From Elysia chlorotica (lineage: Eukaryota; Mollusca; Gastropoda; Plakobranchidae): a DNA stretch of 64,000 nucleotides. The translations under genes and the position numbers were made by a program. The notes under the pieces are model-generated. The model made no database searches. It was given only the letters and a program-made list of their open reading frames with translations, and was not told where the DNA came from. Shown here piece by piece: positions 24,701-48,433 of the stretch (positions within the stretch are counted from its first letter, which is position 1; the number at the start of each line of letters is the position of its first letter). Location: assembly GCA_003991915.1 (NCBI GenBank), contig RQTK01001073.1:1-64000 (forward strand). The letters are read 5' to 3'.

Positions 24701-26123
24701 AATTCGAAAGATTAATGAGTTTTAAAAAAATTAAGCTTGATGACAAGAAATGAATACAGTGATAGAGATCAAAAGAGAATGCTTTGAAAGGCTCTGTCTT
24801 ATTTTGGAAATGCACCTCAAAATAAAATATTTGTCACGATAGGTTTTTATTTGGTTACGCATGTTTTTTCGACGGTTTTAGATAGATGCTAGGGTATTAC
24901 ACTGCTAGGTCAGTAAATCAATTTTGGACAAATTATATTCCATTGCATGTATTAAATGCAAAGATCACAATTTCTTGATCTTTTATTCCAGCAAGGACCA
25001 AAGTTTTGACTCAAGGATATGTTAGGTACGACCCAGGATGGCACAACATTTCTCTCAGTGTTGCTGTAAGTCTATCCAATGTCTGAAAATAACTCTGTAC
25101 TTATAAACAAAATTTCTCAGAATGATTGAAAGAATAAACCCACTTTTCAACATTAGCTAAAAATGTTTTTCATGCTTTCTTTATTCCTGTCAGTATATAA
25201 AAAAATGTAGATTTTAGTTCATTAAATATTGCCAATTTGGTTGTATTGCAGCAGGATAATTCAGTCCTTGAAATAAAAAATATTGCATAGTACATTAGAA
25301 ATTGTACAACAGCGAACTTGGACTCTTGACATTCAACGAACAGATAAAAATCTCCGATTTTTTCCCCCTTTGTCATTAGTAACCAATTTTGGATCCAACA
25401 AACTAATCTCATACCCACCCTCGGATCCAACTAACCACGACTTCTGGAAAGCTTACAAAGTTGCAAACCAGACACTTTAAATATAATTTAAAATTAGACA
25501 AGCAATGATCTGTCAGGTCCTCTCTAGAAAAAACGTCTGTCCCATAAGCTAAGCCAGGATTGACAACATGTAGGGTAGTGTACAGTTAGAGAGGTGGTTC
25601 ACAATAAAAAATTATAAGCAGAAGGGGGGAGAGGAGGAGCAGCTGACAGACAACCGTTGAACAAGATAGGAGATCAAAGAATTGAAACAGCTAGTTTAAA
25701 ACGTGAGATGAGTGTCTGTGCTTGGGAAATAAGAGGCAATGGAAAAGTTGTAGGTGGTTACAGAGGATGTGATTGGCAGTAACAAACCATGCACCCAACA
25801 AACTATTGAAAATTAACGAGGTAGTTTATTGAATCCAAGTTGCCTTGTATTTTATTCATATAGCTTTTGCTTATTCTTTTTCAATTCTTCTAACAATGTA
25901 GGGATCCCAAGCTATAGGATCTTTTGATGGTGTTCAGTATTTTACCATCAAGTTGCCTGACAAGCCCGTAAATGGATGGGCAGCTTTGGGAACGGACAGC
26001 TTTGGCCTTGCTGATTTTGACAATCTGAGCATCAAATCTGCCCAGGCATCGAAAGCTAATCAAGACTTGAAGCAGAGTCCGCAGGCTCTTTACTTCCAGA
26101 GTGAAAAGCATAATAATATTTAA
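3788..26123 (+). CDS. GALC: Galactocerebrosidase (galactosylceramidase), paralogue 1; 18 coding exons
   Basis: A lysosomal GH59 enzyme that removes galactose from galactosylceramide and psychosine. Hand-spliced exons: 3788-3943, 5552-5620, 6354-6417, 6585-6673, 7094-7258, 7554-7592, 7756-7883, 15188-15305, 15680-15717, 15892-16016, 16584-16723, 17227-17316, 17725-17814, 18178-18319, then 15a 20235-20406 or 15b 21801-21978, then 16/17 (22719-22888 and 23444-23517, or copies 24176-24345 and 24992-25065), and 25902-26123. All junctions are GT-AG and phases agree, giving 696 aa (15a) or 698 aa (15b); human is 685. The start is a Met followed by a hydrophobic signal peptide ([17 protein letters not shown]), then [21 protein letters not shown]. 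The acid/base Glu lies in IWNERHY (about E185), the nucleophile in LWASEDYST (about E260). The TIM barrel and beta-sandwich occupy exons 1-14, and the lectin-like domain exons 15-18. Identification is by remembered similarity to vertebrate GALC and is strong. Confidence 0.95.
5887..6317. repeat. 101-bp direct repeat flanking a LINE 3' fragment
   Basis: Positions 5887-5987 recur at 6217-6317 with no difference seen by eye. Between them lies a fragment of about 230 bp carrying a LINE C-terminal motif and a simple tail. The right copy ends about 36 bp before GALC-1 exon 3 and supplies part of the intron's 3' end. Confidence 0.85.
5998..6216 (-). mobile_element. LINE 3' fragment with (TGAG)n tail
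   Basis: The minus strand reads [20 protein letters not shown] followed by a block resembling the C-terminal end of mollusc LINE polymerases (GRPRKTW-type motif). It ends in a (GTGA)n simple tail, seen as CACTCACTCACTC at 6008-6032 on the plus strand. It is severely 5'-truncated and sits in GALC-1 intron 2. Confidence 0.6.
7884..9560. other. GALC-1 intron 7, 5' part, unannotated
   Basis: This starts with the exon 7 donor GTAAGT at 7884. It is T-rich at first and less AT-biased after 8690. No exon of GALC or recognisable transposon coding sequence was seen. Sequence around 9300-9520 ends in an AATAAACGG block that could be a transposon end, but that is a guess. Confidence 0.4.
9565..9780 (+). 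mobile_element. tRNA-derived SINE, headless copy
   Basis: This shares CCTACTGGTTGGGTTGGTG, GGCCAGCTGAGACAG, CCCGCTCTGTCTC, TGTCAGACATTAGTCTTTGG and a LINE-like 3' part with the family. The tRNA head (A and B boxes) is missing. Located in GALC-1 intron 7. Confidence 0.6.
10343..10520 (+). mobile_element. tRNA-derived SINE with a 38-bp internal insertion/duplication
   Basis: The head GGGGGCGCGATGGCCCTGGG (A-box region) and B-box GGTTCGAGCTC are present, followed by the family body. The anticodon-stem phrase GCTTCCGAT occurs twice around an extra stretch of about 38 bp (10376-10413). This copy is diverged and lacks the 3' tail. Confidence 0.7.
11347..11601 (+). mobile_element. tRNA-derived SINE, most complete copy
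   Basis: The order is GGGGGCGCCGTGGCCCTGGG (A-box region), B-box GGTTCGAGCCC at 11401, body CTACTGGTTGAGTCGGTGTC, CGGCTGAGACAGGAGTCATGG, CTGTCTCGTGTG and TTGTCAGATATCAGTC, then a 3' tail ending GTTGGACGTTAAACCAACTAAACTC. The tail resembles the shared LINE-derived ends of mollusc SINEs. Length is about 255 bp. It serves as the reference copy for the other SINEs in this window. Confidence 0.8.
12078..12134. repeat. (TC)n microsatellite
   Basis: A pure CT dinucleotide run, preceded by degenerate CTGT tetranucleotides from about 12035, in GALC-1 intron 7. Confidence 0.95.
12180..14570. other. GALC-1 intron 7, middle part, unannotated
   Basis: No exon-like block with splice sites and no recognised transposon was seen. 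Short open frames here have no coding character. One hexamer island (TAGATCTAGATCT) lies near 12366. Confidence 0.4.
14577..14692. repeat. (TC)n microsatellite, imperfect
   Basis: A CT dinucleotide array with a few CC and TT interruptions. Its translations as Ser/Leu or Arg/Glu strings are artefacts. Confidence 0.95.
14862..14945 (+). mobile_element. tRNA-like SINE head or tRNA relic
   Basis: TGGTTCAGTCAGG resembles an A box and GGTTCGAATCTC a B box, about 50 bp apart, as in tRNAs. No complete cloverleaf with a matched acceptor stem was found, so this is more likely a SINE head or tRNA pseudogene than a functional tRNA. It sits in GALC-1 intron 7. Confidence 0.45.
16129..16174. repeat. 23-bp x 2 tandem repeat
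   Basis: The unit ACAACCACCATTTAAAACATGAC occurs twice head to tail in GALC-1 intron 10. Confidence 0.8.
16930..17144 (+). mobile_element. Diverged SINE with a 51-bp tandem-duplicated tail
   Basis: SINE body phrases (GTAACTAGCTGAGACAGGAGTCCTGG, CTCGTGTGGCAGCA, TTGTCAGACATCAGTC) are recognisable. After these, a 51-bp unit occurs twice (17043-17093 and 17094-17144) with a few differences. It ends about 80 bp before GALC-1 exon 12. Confidence 0.65.
18661..18732. repeat. (TTA)n imperfect microsatellite
   Basis: TTA/TAA trinucleotide tract with a local inverted arrangement (TTATTA...TAATAATATTATT), in GALC-1 intron 14. Confidence 0.8.
18915..19115 (+). mobile_element. tRNA-derived SINE, second family
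   Basis: A head GGGGGGCTTGCTCGCGATGATG, B-box GGTCTGGGTCGAGCCCC, body and 3' end GATGTGACATTAAGAGATCAACC. The body differs from the 11347 family, while the TTAA-containing tail is of the same general kind. It lies in GALC-1 intron 14. Confidence 0.55.
20235..20406 (+). CDS. GALC: GALC-1 alternative exon 15a
   Basis: A 172-bp exon with acceptor CTACCACAG and donor TG|GTGAGA, entry phase 1, exit phase 2. It encodes [20 protein letters not shown] to [16 protein letters not shown], the first about 58 residues of the lectin-like domain. The 3' half ([19 protein letters not shown]) looks more like the vertebrate sequence than 15b does, as I remember it. Neither skipping both 15a and 15b nor using both keeps frame, so 15a and 15b are expected to be mutually exclusive. 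Confidence 0.85.
21801..21978 (+). CDS. GALC: GALC-1 alternative exon 15b
   Basis: A 178-bp exon with acceptor TTCTCCGTAG and donor TG|GTAAGA, entry phase 1, exit phase 2. It encodes (A)[20 protein letters not shown] to [11 protein letters not shown]. The alternative AG at 21806-21807 would break frame, so the upstream AG is chosen. It has the same length as GALC-2 exon 15 and is closer to it in sequence (LQISQEPYNLVPQAGSFEAV) than to 15a. It lies 1,394 bp downstream of 15a, far enough apart that simple steric exclusion would not explain exclusivity. Confidence 0.85.
22686..24142 (+). repeat. Segmental duplication, copy A (GALC-1 exons 16a and 17a)
   Basis: A 1,457-bp unit that starts at TTCCTTCAATACATG and ends at GAGATCAAAGAATTGAA. 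It is followed head to tail by copy B. It holds exon 16a (22719-22888, ending G|GTGAGC) and exon 17a (23444-23517, ending GCT|GTAAGT). The encoded segment begins (W)[19 protein letters not shown] and runs to SLSVA, part of the lectin-like domain. Confidence 0.9.
24143..25687 (+). repeat. Segmental duplication, copy B (GALC-1 exons 16b and 17b)
   Basis: The second unit, about 1,545 bp, carries exon 16b (24176-24345), identical to 16a by eye over 170 bp, and exon 17b (24992-25065), which differs from 17a at one synonymous site (TAT/TAC). The introns differ by scattered substitutions and several indels, including a 51-bp insertion at 24410-24460. A 16-17 pair is 244 bp, so using both pairs would break frame; one copy of each exon is expected per transcript. 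Confidence 0.9.
24396..24474 (-). mobile_element. 51-bp LINE-tail insertion with a 14-bp target-site duplication
   Basis: TATTTATTGGTTTA occurs at 24396-24409 and 24461-24474, flanking a 51-bp insert (24410-24460) that copy A lacks. The insert's TACTTTACTTACTTTT end resembles the LINE/SINE tail at 2603-2620. This is the signature of extreme 5' truncation during target-primed insertion. It postdates the segmental duplication. Confidence 0.75.
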
Positions 26124-26930
26124 TACATTAAAAAGTTTGTTCACTTCCATTGTCATCAGATTAAAATGTTTAGGTATTTTTTTTTCTTTGGATGGATGTA
26201 AAAAAAAAAGGTTCTCTAACTTCTGTTTAGATGTGCATTATAATCCAAAATAATGATTTGTTTAGAATTTGATTTTCCTCAGTGCTTTTTAGGTTAGTAT
26301 CGTATGATCTGTTCGTTGTTCATCTCTTACTCTTTCCAAATTGCATGTAATGGGTAGCTCAGTTGATAGTTTATTTTTACTCAATAGTTGCTTCTGTGTG
26401 TATCTTTCATGCTGCCATAGAAATTAGAGATACTGTGAATGTATGTTATATTGACAATGTGTGAAAGAGAAAGGCTTATCATTTTATAAATCTTCCATTT
26501 TCACAAATAGTCACTGTCTTTCAATATTATTACCTTTTCATGTTGTTCTTCAGAGTAAGATCTCCACTCACTGCTTCGGCTCTTGTGTTGACTAAACATT
26601 TCTTAAGTTTGAGGTGAATCTTCTGAAGTATATTGTTGATATCATTCCACTTGTTCAAGTTGAGAACACAATTTAAATCCAGAATGTGAGATTATGTAAT
26701 AATTTGCTTATGAGTCAAAGCTATCACCATTCAGTGCCAACATATTCAATGTGAAAATGTTTTTATTTTTATACATGTGTTTTGTTTGCTAGAAACCATT
26801 TTGTTATGTATCATAATTTTTTAATGGAGTTTTAAAAGAGAATTATTGTACTTTTAATGAAATAGGGGAACGAAAAGTTCATGCTATGCAATATAAAATG
26901 AATCACAATAAAGACTGTATTTGCACTTAT
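26124..26930 (+). other. GALC-1 3' UTR (probable)
   Basis: AT-rich sequence follows the stop codon at 26121-26123. A canonical AATAAA at 26907-26912 is the first convincing polyadenylation signal I noted. The true cleavage site cannot be fixed from sequence alone. Confidence 0.45.
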
Positions 26931-29030
26931 GTTATAAAATATATCTTTTTTTTTCTTTCTCACCACATTATTTTTATTGGTGAAAAGTGTATATAATTTA
27001 AAATAATTGAACACACTAAAATGCTTCATTTACAGCATCAATGTCTTTTAAACTTTTTCTGTACATATTTAAGTTTCAGATACAATTTAGTAATGATTTA
27101 AAAATGTTTATAGTTGTTACTGTCAACAGTCAAAAAGACTAGAGTCGAAAATATTGTTTTTCCTATGTACACATCATTCAACATTTTAATTTTCGGACAC
27201 AAAGATCATCCTTTTATGTAATTAGAAAGTCTAGCTTGCAGTGTTGTATAAAAAAAAATCTATTTAAAAAAATTGTTATAATCTGCATAGAGCCAGAACA
27301 TCTGCTGTCTTTCTATGGGCTGTAGGGAAGGGATAAAAATGGGTTTGATCTTGAGATGTAGTAAATGGAGGCACATCACTCAACTGATCTCCCCTCCCCA
27401 CATCTGTATGCAGGGTGGGCCTATGCTCAAATTGCAGGCTTTCATTTTTTTTGGTTGTGACCATCCCATTAAGTCAAGCCACCATTGTATGTAAAAGGTT
27501 AGAGTGAATAGGTGTTAGTTAGTTCTTGGGTGGGATTTGAAGGTCATCCACGTTCTGATCTGACAACATATCAACTCTGTAATTGGTCAGTGCCTTGCGT
27601 AATTCAGACTCCTTGGTATGAATACAATAACGTGATCATAGTCTTCCTCATGACCACTTTGTTGCAAGTTTGGATCGATTGGCGCTGTATTAACTAACTT
27701 CACTGAATCGAATTTTAAAAAACAGTTTTCAAATTTGCATTAAGGAAAATTTCCAAATAAAACACATGCGGCATGCCATGAAAAAGTTATGTAGTAAAGT
27801 AAGAGAGAACAGGAAAGTTAATTTAGTGTACATAGTATAACATTGATTTTTAAACTATGTGTTAAATGAGGGCTAAAACTTGTGTCAGGGCATTAGCATT
27901 TGCAAACAGGTTTCCATTTGATGAATTGATAGAAAAAAAATTTTTCTTTAAGCAAGCATACTACAAAGCATGTGAAAATAACCAATAAGTGTTCTCACTT
28001 GTTAGAAAACCCCAAAGAAAAACATGGAAGTAACAAAGTTGAGTGAACAAATTTTTCCCTTGTTCTAAAATCATACTAAACTTTGAATTAAAGCGATGAA
28101 ATGGAGACCGCTGTGTTTAAAAATTTCGACTGCTAGGCACAATACTGGTCTGACTCTCAGTGAAAATACATAGTAAATAGTCTGCCTGATTGATCCAGAA
28201 AAAGGTTTACGGATAGAGAAAAGTGTTGTAATAAAACCCATATGATTGCCAAAAGCAATATGTACATGTATTAGATAACAGGCCAGATATGGCTGAAGGA
28301 TATTTTTCAAAAAGCGAATCAACTAAGGCTAGTGTTTGTTAACTTATTTAAAAATCTTTACCAGTGTTAGGGAAAATATTCAGCCGATGCATATAATTCT
28401 GTATTGTACTGTTATTGGATGCAGTCTTCTTTGCTAATGTAGTATCAAAAGGATTTTTTGCGTTTTGCTTGATTACCGTACCAGAACGAAATTGTATAAA
28501 ATCCATCAGATAGTGCATAGATAGAGGAAGTATTTTTGTTAGACAATACAAAAGTTATGGTGTTCCTTAGTTTATCATTAAAAATCAATTGTCACAAATG
28601 TTACCATACAAATTTGAATGGAAGTTGTTATCCTTAAAATATTTGGCAAAAACTGTACAACAGTGAGACAAAGAATCTGCCGCTAATCATAGCATTGAAG
28701 ATGCAAATTTAGAGATTCTCTCATTTGGATGGATTAGAGGAAAGCTAAAATTGAATAGAAGGAAAAGATGGGATGTAAGTTTACTATTATTTCAATAGTT
28801 TTTAAAATCCAAGGAATATGGAAAGAAACAGTGGAGTACACAATGTAATGTTTTCTTACATTTTGACTAGGTTTAATTATAGTCTTAGTGCAGTATTGAT
28901 TTTTGTCTATCAACCAAATTACATAGCTTCATCTTAGGCGATTCTAGTGGCTTCTCTGTCAAGATGTTCATTAGCTACATAACTAATCAGTGCATTTACC
29001 AAATTTTATCTTTAATTAAGAACAAAAATA
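26931..29030. other. GALC-1 to GALC-2 spacer, 5' part, unannotated
   Basis: AT-rich, with short open frames only. No exon, RNA gene or transposon was recognised. Confidence 0.4.
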
Positions 29031-29034
29031 GTTC

Positions 29035-29199
29035 TTCTTCTTCTTCTTCTTCTTCTTCTTCTTCTTCTTCTTCTTCTTCTTCTTCTTCTTCTTCTTCTTC
29101 TTCTTCTTCTTCTTCTTCTTCTTCTTCTTCTTCTTCTTCTTCTTCTTCTTCTTCTTCTTCTTCTTCTTCTTCTTCTTCTTCTTCTTCTTCTTCTTCTTC
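29035..29199. repeat. (TTC)n microsatellite
   Basis: About 55 nearly pure TTC units. The poly-Ser and poly-Glu frames through it are artefacts. The homopurine/homopyrimidine composition could form triplex DNA. Confidence 0.95.
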
Positions 29200-30284
29200 C
29201 TCTGTATTACTGCTCAATTTCAACATGTTGAATATCATTAGCAGGTGTGATCAATTCCAGTTTTATGATTTAAAAAAATCTTCATAGTAATATACTTTTC
29301 TTTTTCTTTTTTTTCACACTCGAGTGAACAAGAGTGAAATTTGCTTAGCTGGACCATTGAAGGCAAAAATAGATATGCAACTGTTCCGTTGTTTTCTAAA
29401 AAATAGTTTAAAGGCATGTTAGTGTAAATATAAAAAAATAAACATTGATTCCAATTCAATTATTTTATCTTAGTACCTGTACGGGAATTGGTTTAACGGT
29501 ACACATTTCACTATGAAGTTAAAAAGTATATCAAAGACACTCTAATCTGCTGACTGTACTTATATAAATGTGTGTGTGTGTGTGTATGAGATGAGGGAAA
29601 TGGGTCGGATTATTAGATTGGGGTGAAGTGTAATGTTCTCTTCAAGATCGTATCTATTGCATAGGTTGAAAGAAGTTCTGGGTAAGTAGGTCTATTATTA
29701 GTATTAATTATTTTAAAATGCCAACGTTACACACACCGGGATAGTATAAATAAGTAATAAAATAACAAAATGTTACAATTGTTTATCTTCCACCAAAAGT
29801 GGCGGCACAATGCATGCTTATACATGTAATCGGTTTATAAATTTATGGGGTGACAGCAGCCTATCTCATTGAATCAATGACGTTTGCTCGTATCTCTCCT
29901 TACGGAAACAAATTGCGGTTCGTTTTGGTACATTAGTTCCAATATCTATACATGTTGTAACAGACGGTAATATCAATTCGGAACAGATGAGATTACTAGA
30001 CCCAAATGTTTGAGTCACCACCCGTGATGACTTTGCACTGTTCATTACAAGTCAACCCGAAATCGCGTAGCACACGATAAGATGTAACATTCACAACTCG
30101 CAACTACTGCTTTTCATCCAAACTTCCATTCGTGTATTTTCCCTTTCAACGATTGAATTTACTATCTTTCATGGAAGAATTATAAGCCGCCATCTAGTTA
30201 AATAGCTACTAAGTGTAAGTCACAAAGCAAATAATATACGGCGGAAACCCACAGCGGGATGTCAGGGATACATGTAGCCTACTA

Positions 30285-30390
30285 GTTTGATGCCGATCCA
30301 ATCAATAAAGAAAAGGTGTGGCAGAGCAGAGCTCGCACCCGCAACCTTCGGAATAGAAGGTGGACGATCTACCCTTGCACCACAACTAAA
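30285..30390 (-). mobile_element. tRNA-like SINE head, minus strand
   Basis: Read on the minus strand: TGGTGCAAGGGTAGATCG (A-box-like), then GAAGGTTGCGGGTGCGAGCTC (B-box-like), with about 35 bp between. No matched acceptor stem was found, so a functional tRNA is not claimed. Confidence 0.45.
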
Positions 30391-31329
30391 TTGAGCATTA
30401 AATTATTTATTATACACGGAGACCATCCACTTTGCGAAATATATCAAGAAAACTTAATTAGTTCTAAAAGTAATTAAATCGTGTAACACTATATTTTATT
30501 CTCAAACTTAAGTGCAGCCCAAATACGTTCAATCCTCGTGCCTGCCGAAAAAGTTACATAACTATTGGTGAAATACCATTACGGCTACCATTACGGCAGT
30601 GAGACAAAACAACTCAGCTCATCTTGAGATCATGAGTCACTAACTTCTTGAAGTTTACTTCGCGTAATGAGCTGATCTTTAGACCAAAGTGTCGGCCACA
30701 TGATCAAGAAAAGTGGGCAAGTCTTTGCAACAAGAATAAGGGTAACAGTAACACGTCCAATTAACGCAGTAGCAAAAGGCGAGCATTGTATGACAATGTG
30801 ACATGACCTACCTTTACACTCTGTGTAAAGTACAGACACAAACAATACATTCGAGACAAGGGCGCGATTACAGAGCTGAATCAATCATAGTCTTGTTATA
30901 TGGGGAACTAAAAATAACTCTTCTCTTCTGACGGACCTGGTGTGCGCGTGATGATATTGATACATGTATCAGACTTCCTTACGTTCCGTCTCATTCATTC
31001 TCGGACGTACTAAATACGGATGCACTCGATGGAGATCTTTAAGCGGATACAACATGGTTCATCTGTTTGAAATCAATAATATGAACAATTATTTACACAC
31101 CCCTCTCGTGTCTATATGTTTATGTCTCATTCCGATAACAAAATTTTCCTCACTACCAATTCGACCTGTCTCGTAATGTTCTGATGATGTTAGACCAATT
31201 GAACGAAATGCTTCACTTTTTAGGGGAAAAAAAGTATTCCTTTTGATTACTTGACCTATACACGGGACAGCCTCTCTACATGCTGGAGAAGATGAAGCAT
31301 GGTATAAAATCCAGAGGGGACAGAGAGAA

Positions 31330-31493
<164 letters not shown>

Positions 31494-31499
31494 GACAGA

Positions 31500-31592
31500 C
31501 AGACAAACAGATAGGCTTACGGGGGCGGGGGGGGAGAAGGAGAGGACAGACAAACAGATAGGCTTACGGGGGCGGGGGGGGAGAAGGAGAGG
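31500..31592. repeat. 47-bp x 2 tandem repeat with G-runs
   Basis: A unit starting CAGACAAACAGATAGG and carrying a GGGGGCGGGGGGGG run occurs at 31500-31546 and again from 31547. The paired G-runs could form G-quadruplexes. Confidence 0.9.
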
Positions 31593-31620
31593 AAGATGAA
31601 GAAGAGAGAAGAAGACGAAG

Positions 31621-31745
31621 AAAAAGAAGAAGAAGAAGAAGAAGAAGAAGAAGAAGAAGAAGAAGAAGAAGAAGAAGAAGAAGAAGAAGAAGAAGAAGAA
31701 GAAGAAGAAGAAGAAGAAGAAGAAAGGAAGAAAGAAAGAAAGAAA
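31621..31745. repeat. (GAA)n microsatellite
   Basis: GAA units followed by a short (GAAA)n run. A homopurine tract. Poly-Glu and poly-Leu frames are artefacts. Confidence 0.95.
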
Positions 31746-31909
31746 GAAAAGACGCTAATAGCAACATACGAACAATTAAGTAGCCACGGGGCAAAATATA
31801 TTAGGCCTATTACACTACCGTAGTCTAATTTAGTTAGACAGAGACAACAATAGTTATTTTTATAGAGAGATATGAATAGACAGGCACGTAGAGTGCAGAC
31901 AGGCAGATG

Positions 31910-31913
<4 letters not shown>

Positions 31914-31977
<64 letters not shown>

Positions 31978-31996
31978 GGAGGGAGAGAGAGGAAGT

Positions 31997-32065
<69 letters not shown>

Positions 32066-32071
32066 GAAGAG

Positions 32072-32115
<44 letters not shown>
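31914..32115. repeat. (GA)n microsatellite, imperfect
   Basis: Three GA blocks separated by short AGGAAG-type interruptions. With the arrays to the left, it makes a purine-biased region of roughly 800 bp about 650 bp upstream of GALC-2. Confidence 0.95.
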
Positions 32116-32118
<3 letters not shown>

Positions 32119-32767
32119 GTAGAAAAGTAACCTCCCTTTTCTGTTGGGAGCTGGCGGGTTGGGTTGCACGAAAAAGTGTGAGGCGCGCTCTTCAGGGAGG
32201 TGTGACCAAGACAACAACAAAAACGAAGGACGCAAAACAAAATGATTAAATAGCGTACACATGACTTCTCAGATGACTGTTTACGTATGCCTAGGGGACG
32301 TCACTCTTTCTTTTTTTCTTTATTGTAAACAAACAACCAGTGTCCAGTTCGAAAAGTACATGTGTAATAGATTAGATGGAGATTAAGATTACACTTGCGA
32401 CTGCAAGCAATAACCCAATGTATATACCCGCCGGCGTTATTCGGACGCCTGCCTGAAATGTAACACTTGGCGAAATAAGGCATTTCTGTAATAAAATTTG
32501 TTGACCCCAGCGTGACTTAGATTTATTTGTAAAGATAAGATTTCACTTGGAACTGCCAGCACTAGCTAGCCCTATGTTTGTGGACTTGTGAGCTCTATAT
32601 TTTGGGGCAACTTGCCCGTAGAAAAGTGATATATACTAGACTCTAGATCTAGATTTACGTATTCGTTTTTAAAGGCGATGCTGAAGTTTTGAAGGAATTT
32701 CACTGAACACCACCGCAGCACCTGTTTTGAGAATATTTCCTTTATTAAAAAAAATAATAATACAACT

Positions 32768-46393
<13,626 letters not shown>

Positions 46394-47830
46394 AAAGAAA
46401 GTAACCTGATAGAAATTTTTAAGTTGGTTTTTTATGTATTCATAGTCAAGAAACAATATTGTAAATTAATACTTAAATTTTATTCTTGATAATTATGCCC
46501 TTTTTACAGATATTTTAATTTTTTTTTTATCATCACACAACGCAATAACAAAAGAGTTCATATTTAATGCTGACTTTTGCTACAGCGGCTATGCATGCAT
46601 TTGATATAATGTCCTTGATATGTTTTAGCAAAAAGGTCTGATAAATTATCAGAACAATCAGATCAAGTAACAAAATATATCAAATACTTATAACAATTAT
46701 CCTATCCACATTAAATTGTCCATAAATATCAAGGGGGGGGGGGGGGGGAGAACAGGGATATTGTGACGAAAGAATACTCACTTTTTGCATGTTTTTTAGT
46801 TCAATTCTTTAAAATATTTTGTGCTATTTCACCCGGTGCTTTAGAGAGCTCATAGAAAACCTGCCTTTTTTAAAATTTAATTACATTGCTAGACAGTTGA
46901 CTAGATTTTTTTTTAAATTTAATTACATTTCTAGACAGTTGAATAGATTATTGATTTTTAATTTAATGACATTGCTAGACAGTTGACTGGATTATTTTTA
47001 TGGTCTAATTTTAATTGTACTATTTCAATCTTATGTGCTAGATTTTTTCTATTTGAACTATAATTATATGTTTTGTCTCTTTAGTATTCATCATGTTTCT
47101 TACAAGTTTGTGCAAAGTAAAAAAAAATAAAAACAATATGATGCATTTTGTTGTAAGTGTAAATAAACATATGTGTAACTAGGAATTTGTTTTTTTATAT
47201 TTCTACCTTGCCTCATATTTCAACTGCCGTAATTTCTTTTTTTCTGTTTGCTTGTTTAATGCCATTCTTTAAAATGATTTTGTGCTATTACACAAAACAC
47301 TTGAAATAGCATTTTTTAATAACACTACTAGACAATTGAATGTAGGAAAAAAAAGAGATTTCTTGCACATTGTAATCTTTTTTTTGTCTTAAAGCATTGG
47401 ATATACTATATGACTCTAGACATGCAGTTTGTGAAGATAAATTAATTCAAGGCAGCATTAACTATGTTAGGTTGTTTTAACCTCATAAAAAAGTCCATAC
47501 TTTAAAATTAAGGAGGACTCCATTATTTTGTTAAAATCAATTACAATCTGACAAAAATCTTGACATATTTGTTTTCTTCAATAAACCAATATGAATGATT
47601 CAACTGTACTACAGCTCGTACATGTATGTATATCTATTAAAACATTTGTTCGGTTAATCAGTACAAAACCTATTTAACAGATGTAATATAAACTGAGTGA
47701 GAAAGTTTTTGGAACCATATTATTTTATGTATGTGATTTATTGAACTTGTATCAGTTAACATTAAGTCCCAGGTTTAAAATCATTTGCCATTCTTAATAT
47801 GTCACCTTACATTTTCTCGAAATAAAGTTA
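46394..47830 (+). other. GALC-2 3' UTR and downstream spacer
   Basis: AT-rich sequence after the stop codon at 46391-46393. AATAAA signals lie at 47162-47167 and near 47578 and 47820. It holds a G-run at 46733-46750 and a 42-bp imperfect triplication at 46873-46996. Confidence 0.4.
46873..46996. repeat. About 42-bp imperfect tandem repeat, three units
   Basis: The phrase AATTTAATTACATTGCTAGACAGTTGACTAGATT recurs three times with small changes, downstream of GALC-2. Confidence 0.8.
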
Positions 47831-47969
47831 TACAATTATGATACAATGTACCAGCATTTTAGCAAATACTGCATGATCAGGTATTATTTTTCTTCTTTGT
47901 TTTAGCTCCCTCTTAATTTTTCTATTCTGGCTCTTTCCTGCTTCCCTTCTTCTTCTTCTTCTTCTTTTT

Positions 47970-48160
<191 letters not shown>

Positions 48161-48345
48161 GCACGGTGGCCCTGGGGTAGAACATCGGCTTCCGACGCTA
48201 AAGGTCCGGGTTCAAACCCTGGCTATTGCGCTTCCTACTGGTTGGGTCGATGTGAGACAGGAATCATGGTATACCCGTCCTGTCTCGTGTGTGGCAGCAC
48301 ATAAAATTGTCAGACGTCAGTCGTGAGGCCCGTCAAATACTACTC
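48161..48345 (+). mobile_element. tRNA-derived SINE between (CTA)n arrays, copy 1
   Basis: Head GCACGGTGGCCCTGGGGTAG (A-box region), B-box GGTTCAAACCC, body CTACTGGTTGGGTCGATGTG, CTGTCTCGTGTGTGGCAGCA and TTGTCAGACGTCAGTC. The usual 3' tail is absent; CTG/CTA repeats begin instead. It is nearly identical to the copy at 49388 because both lie in a segmental duplication. Confidence 0.85.
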
Positions 48346-48346
48346 C

Positions 48347-48357
48347 TGCTGCTGCTG

Positions 48358-48432
<75 letters not shown>

Positions 48433-48433
48433 G
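48347..48433. repeat. (CTG)n/(CTA)n microsatellite
   Basis: CTG units turning into CTA units directly at the SINE 3' end. Confidence 0.95.

Noticed and set aside
28964-29287. Poly-Ser and poly-Glu open frames
   Set aside because: Both are translations of the (TTC)n microsatellite.
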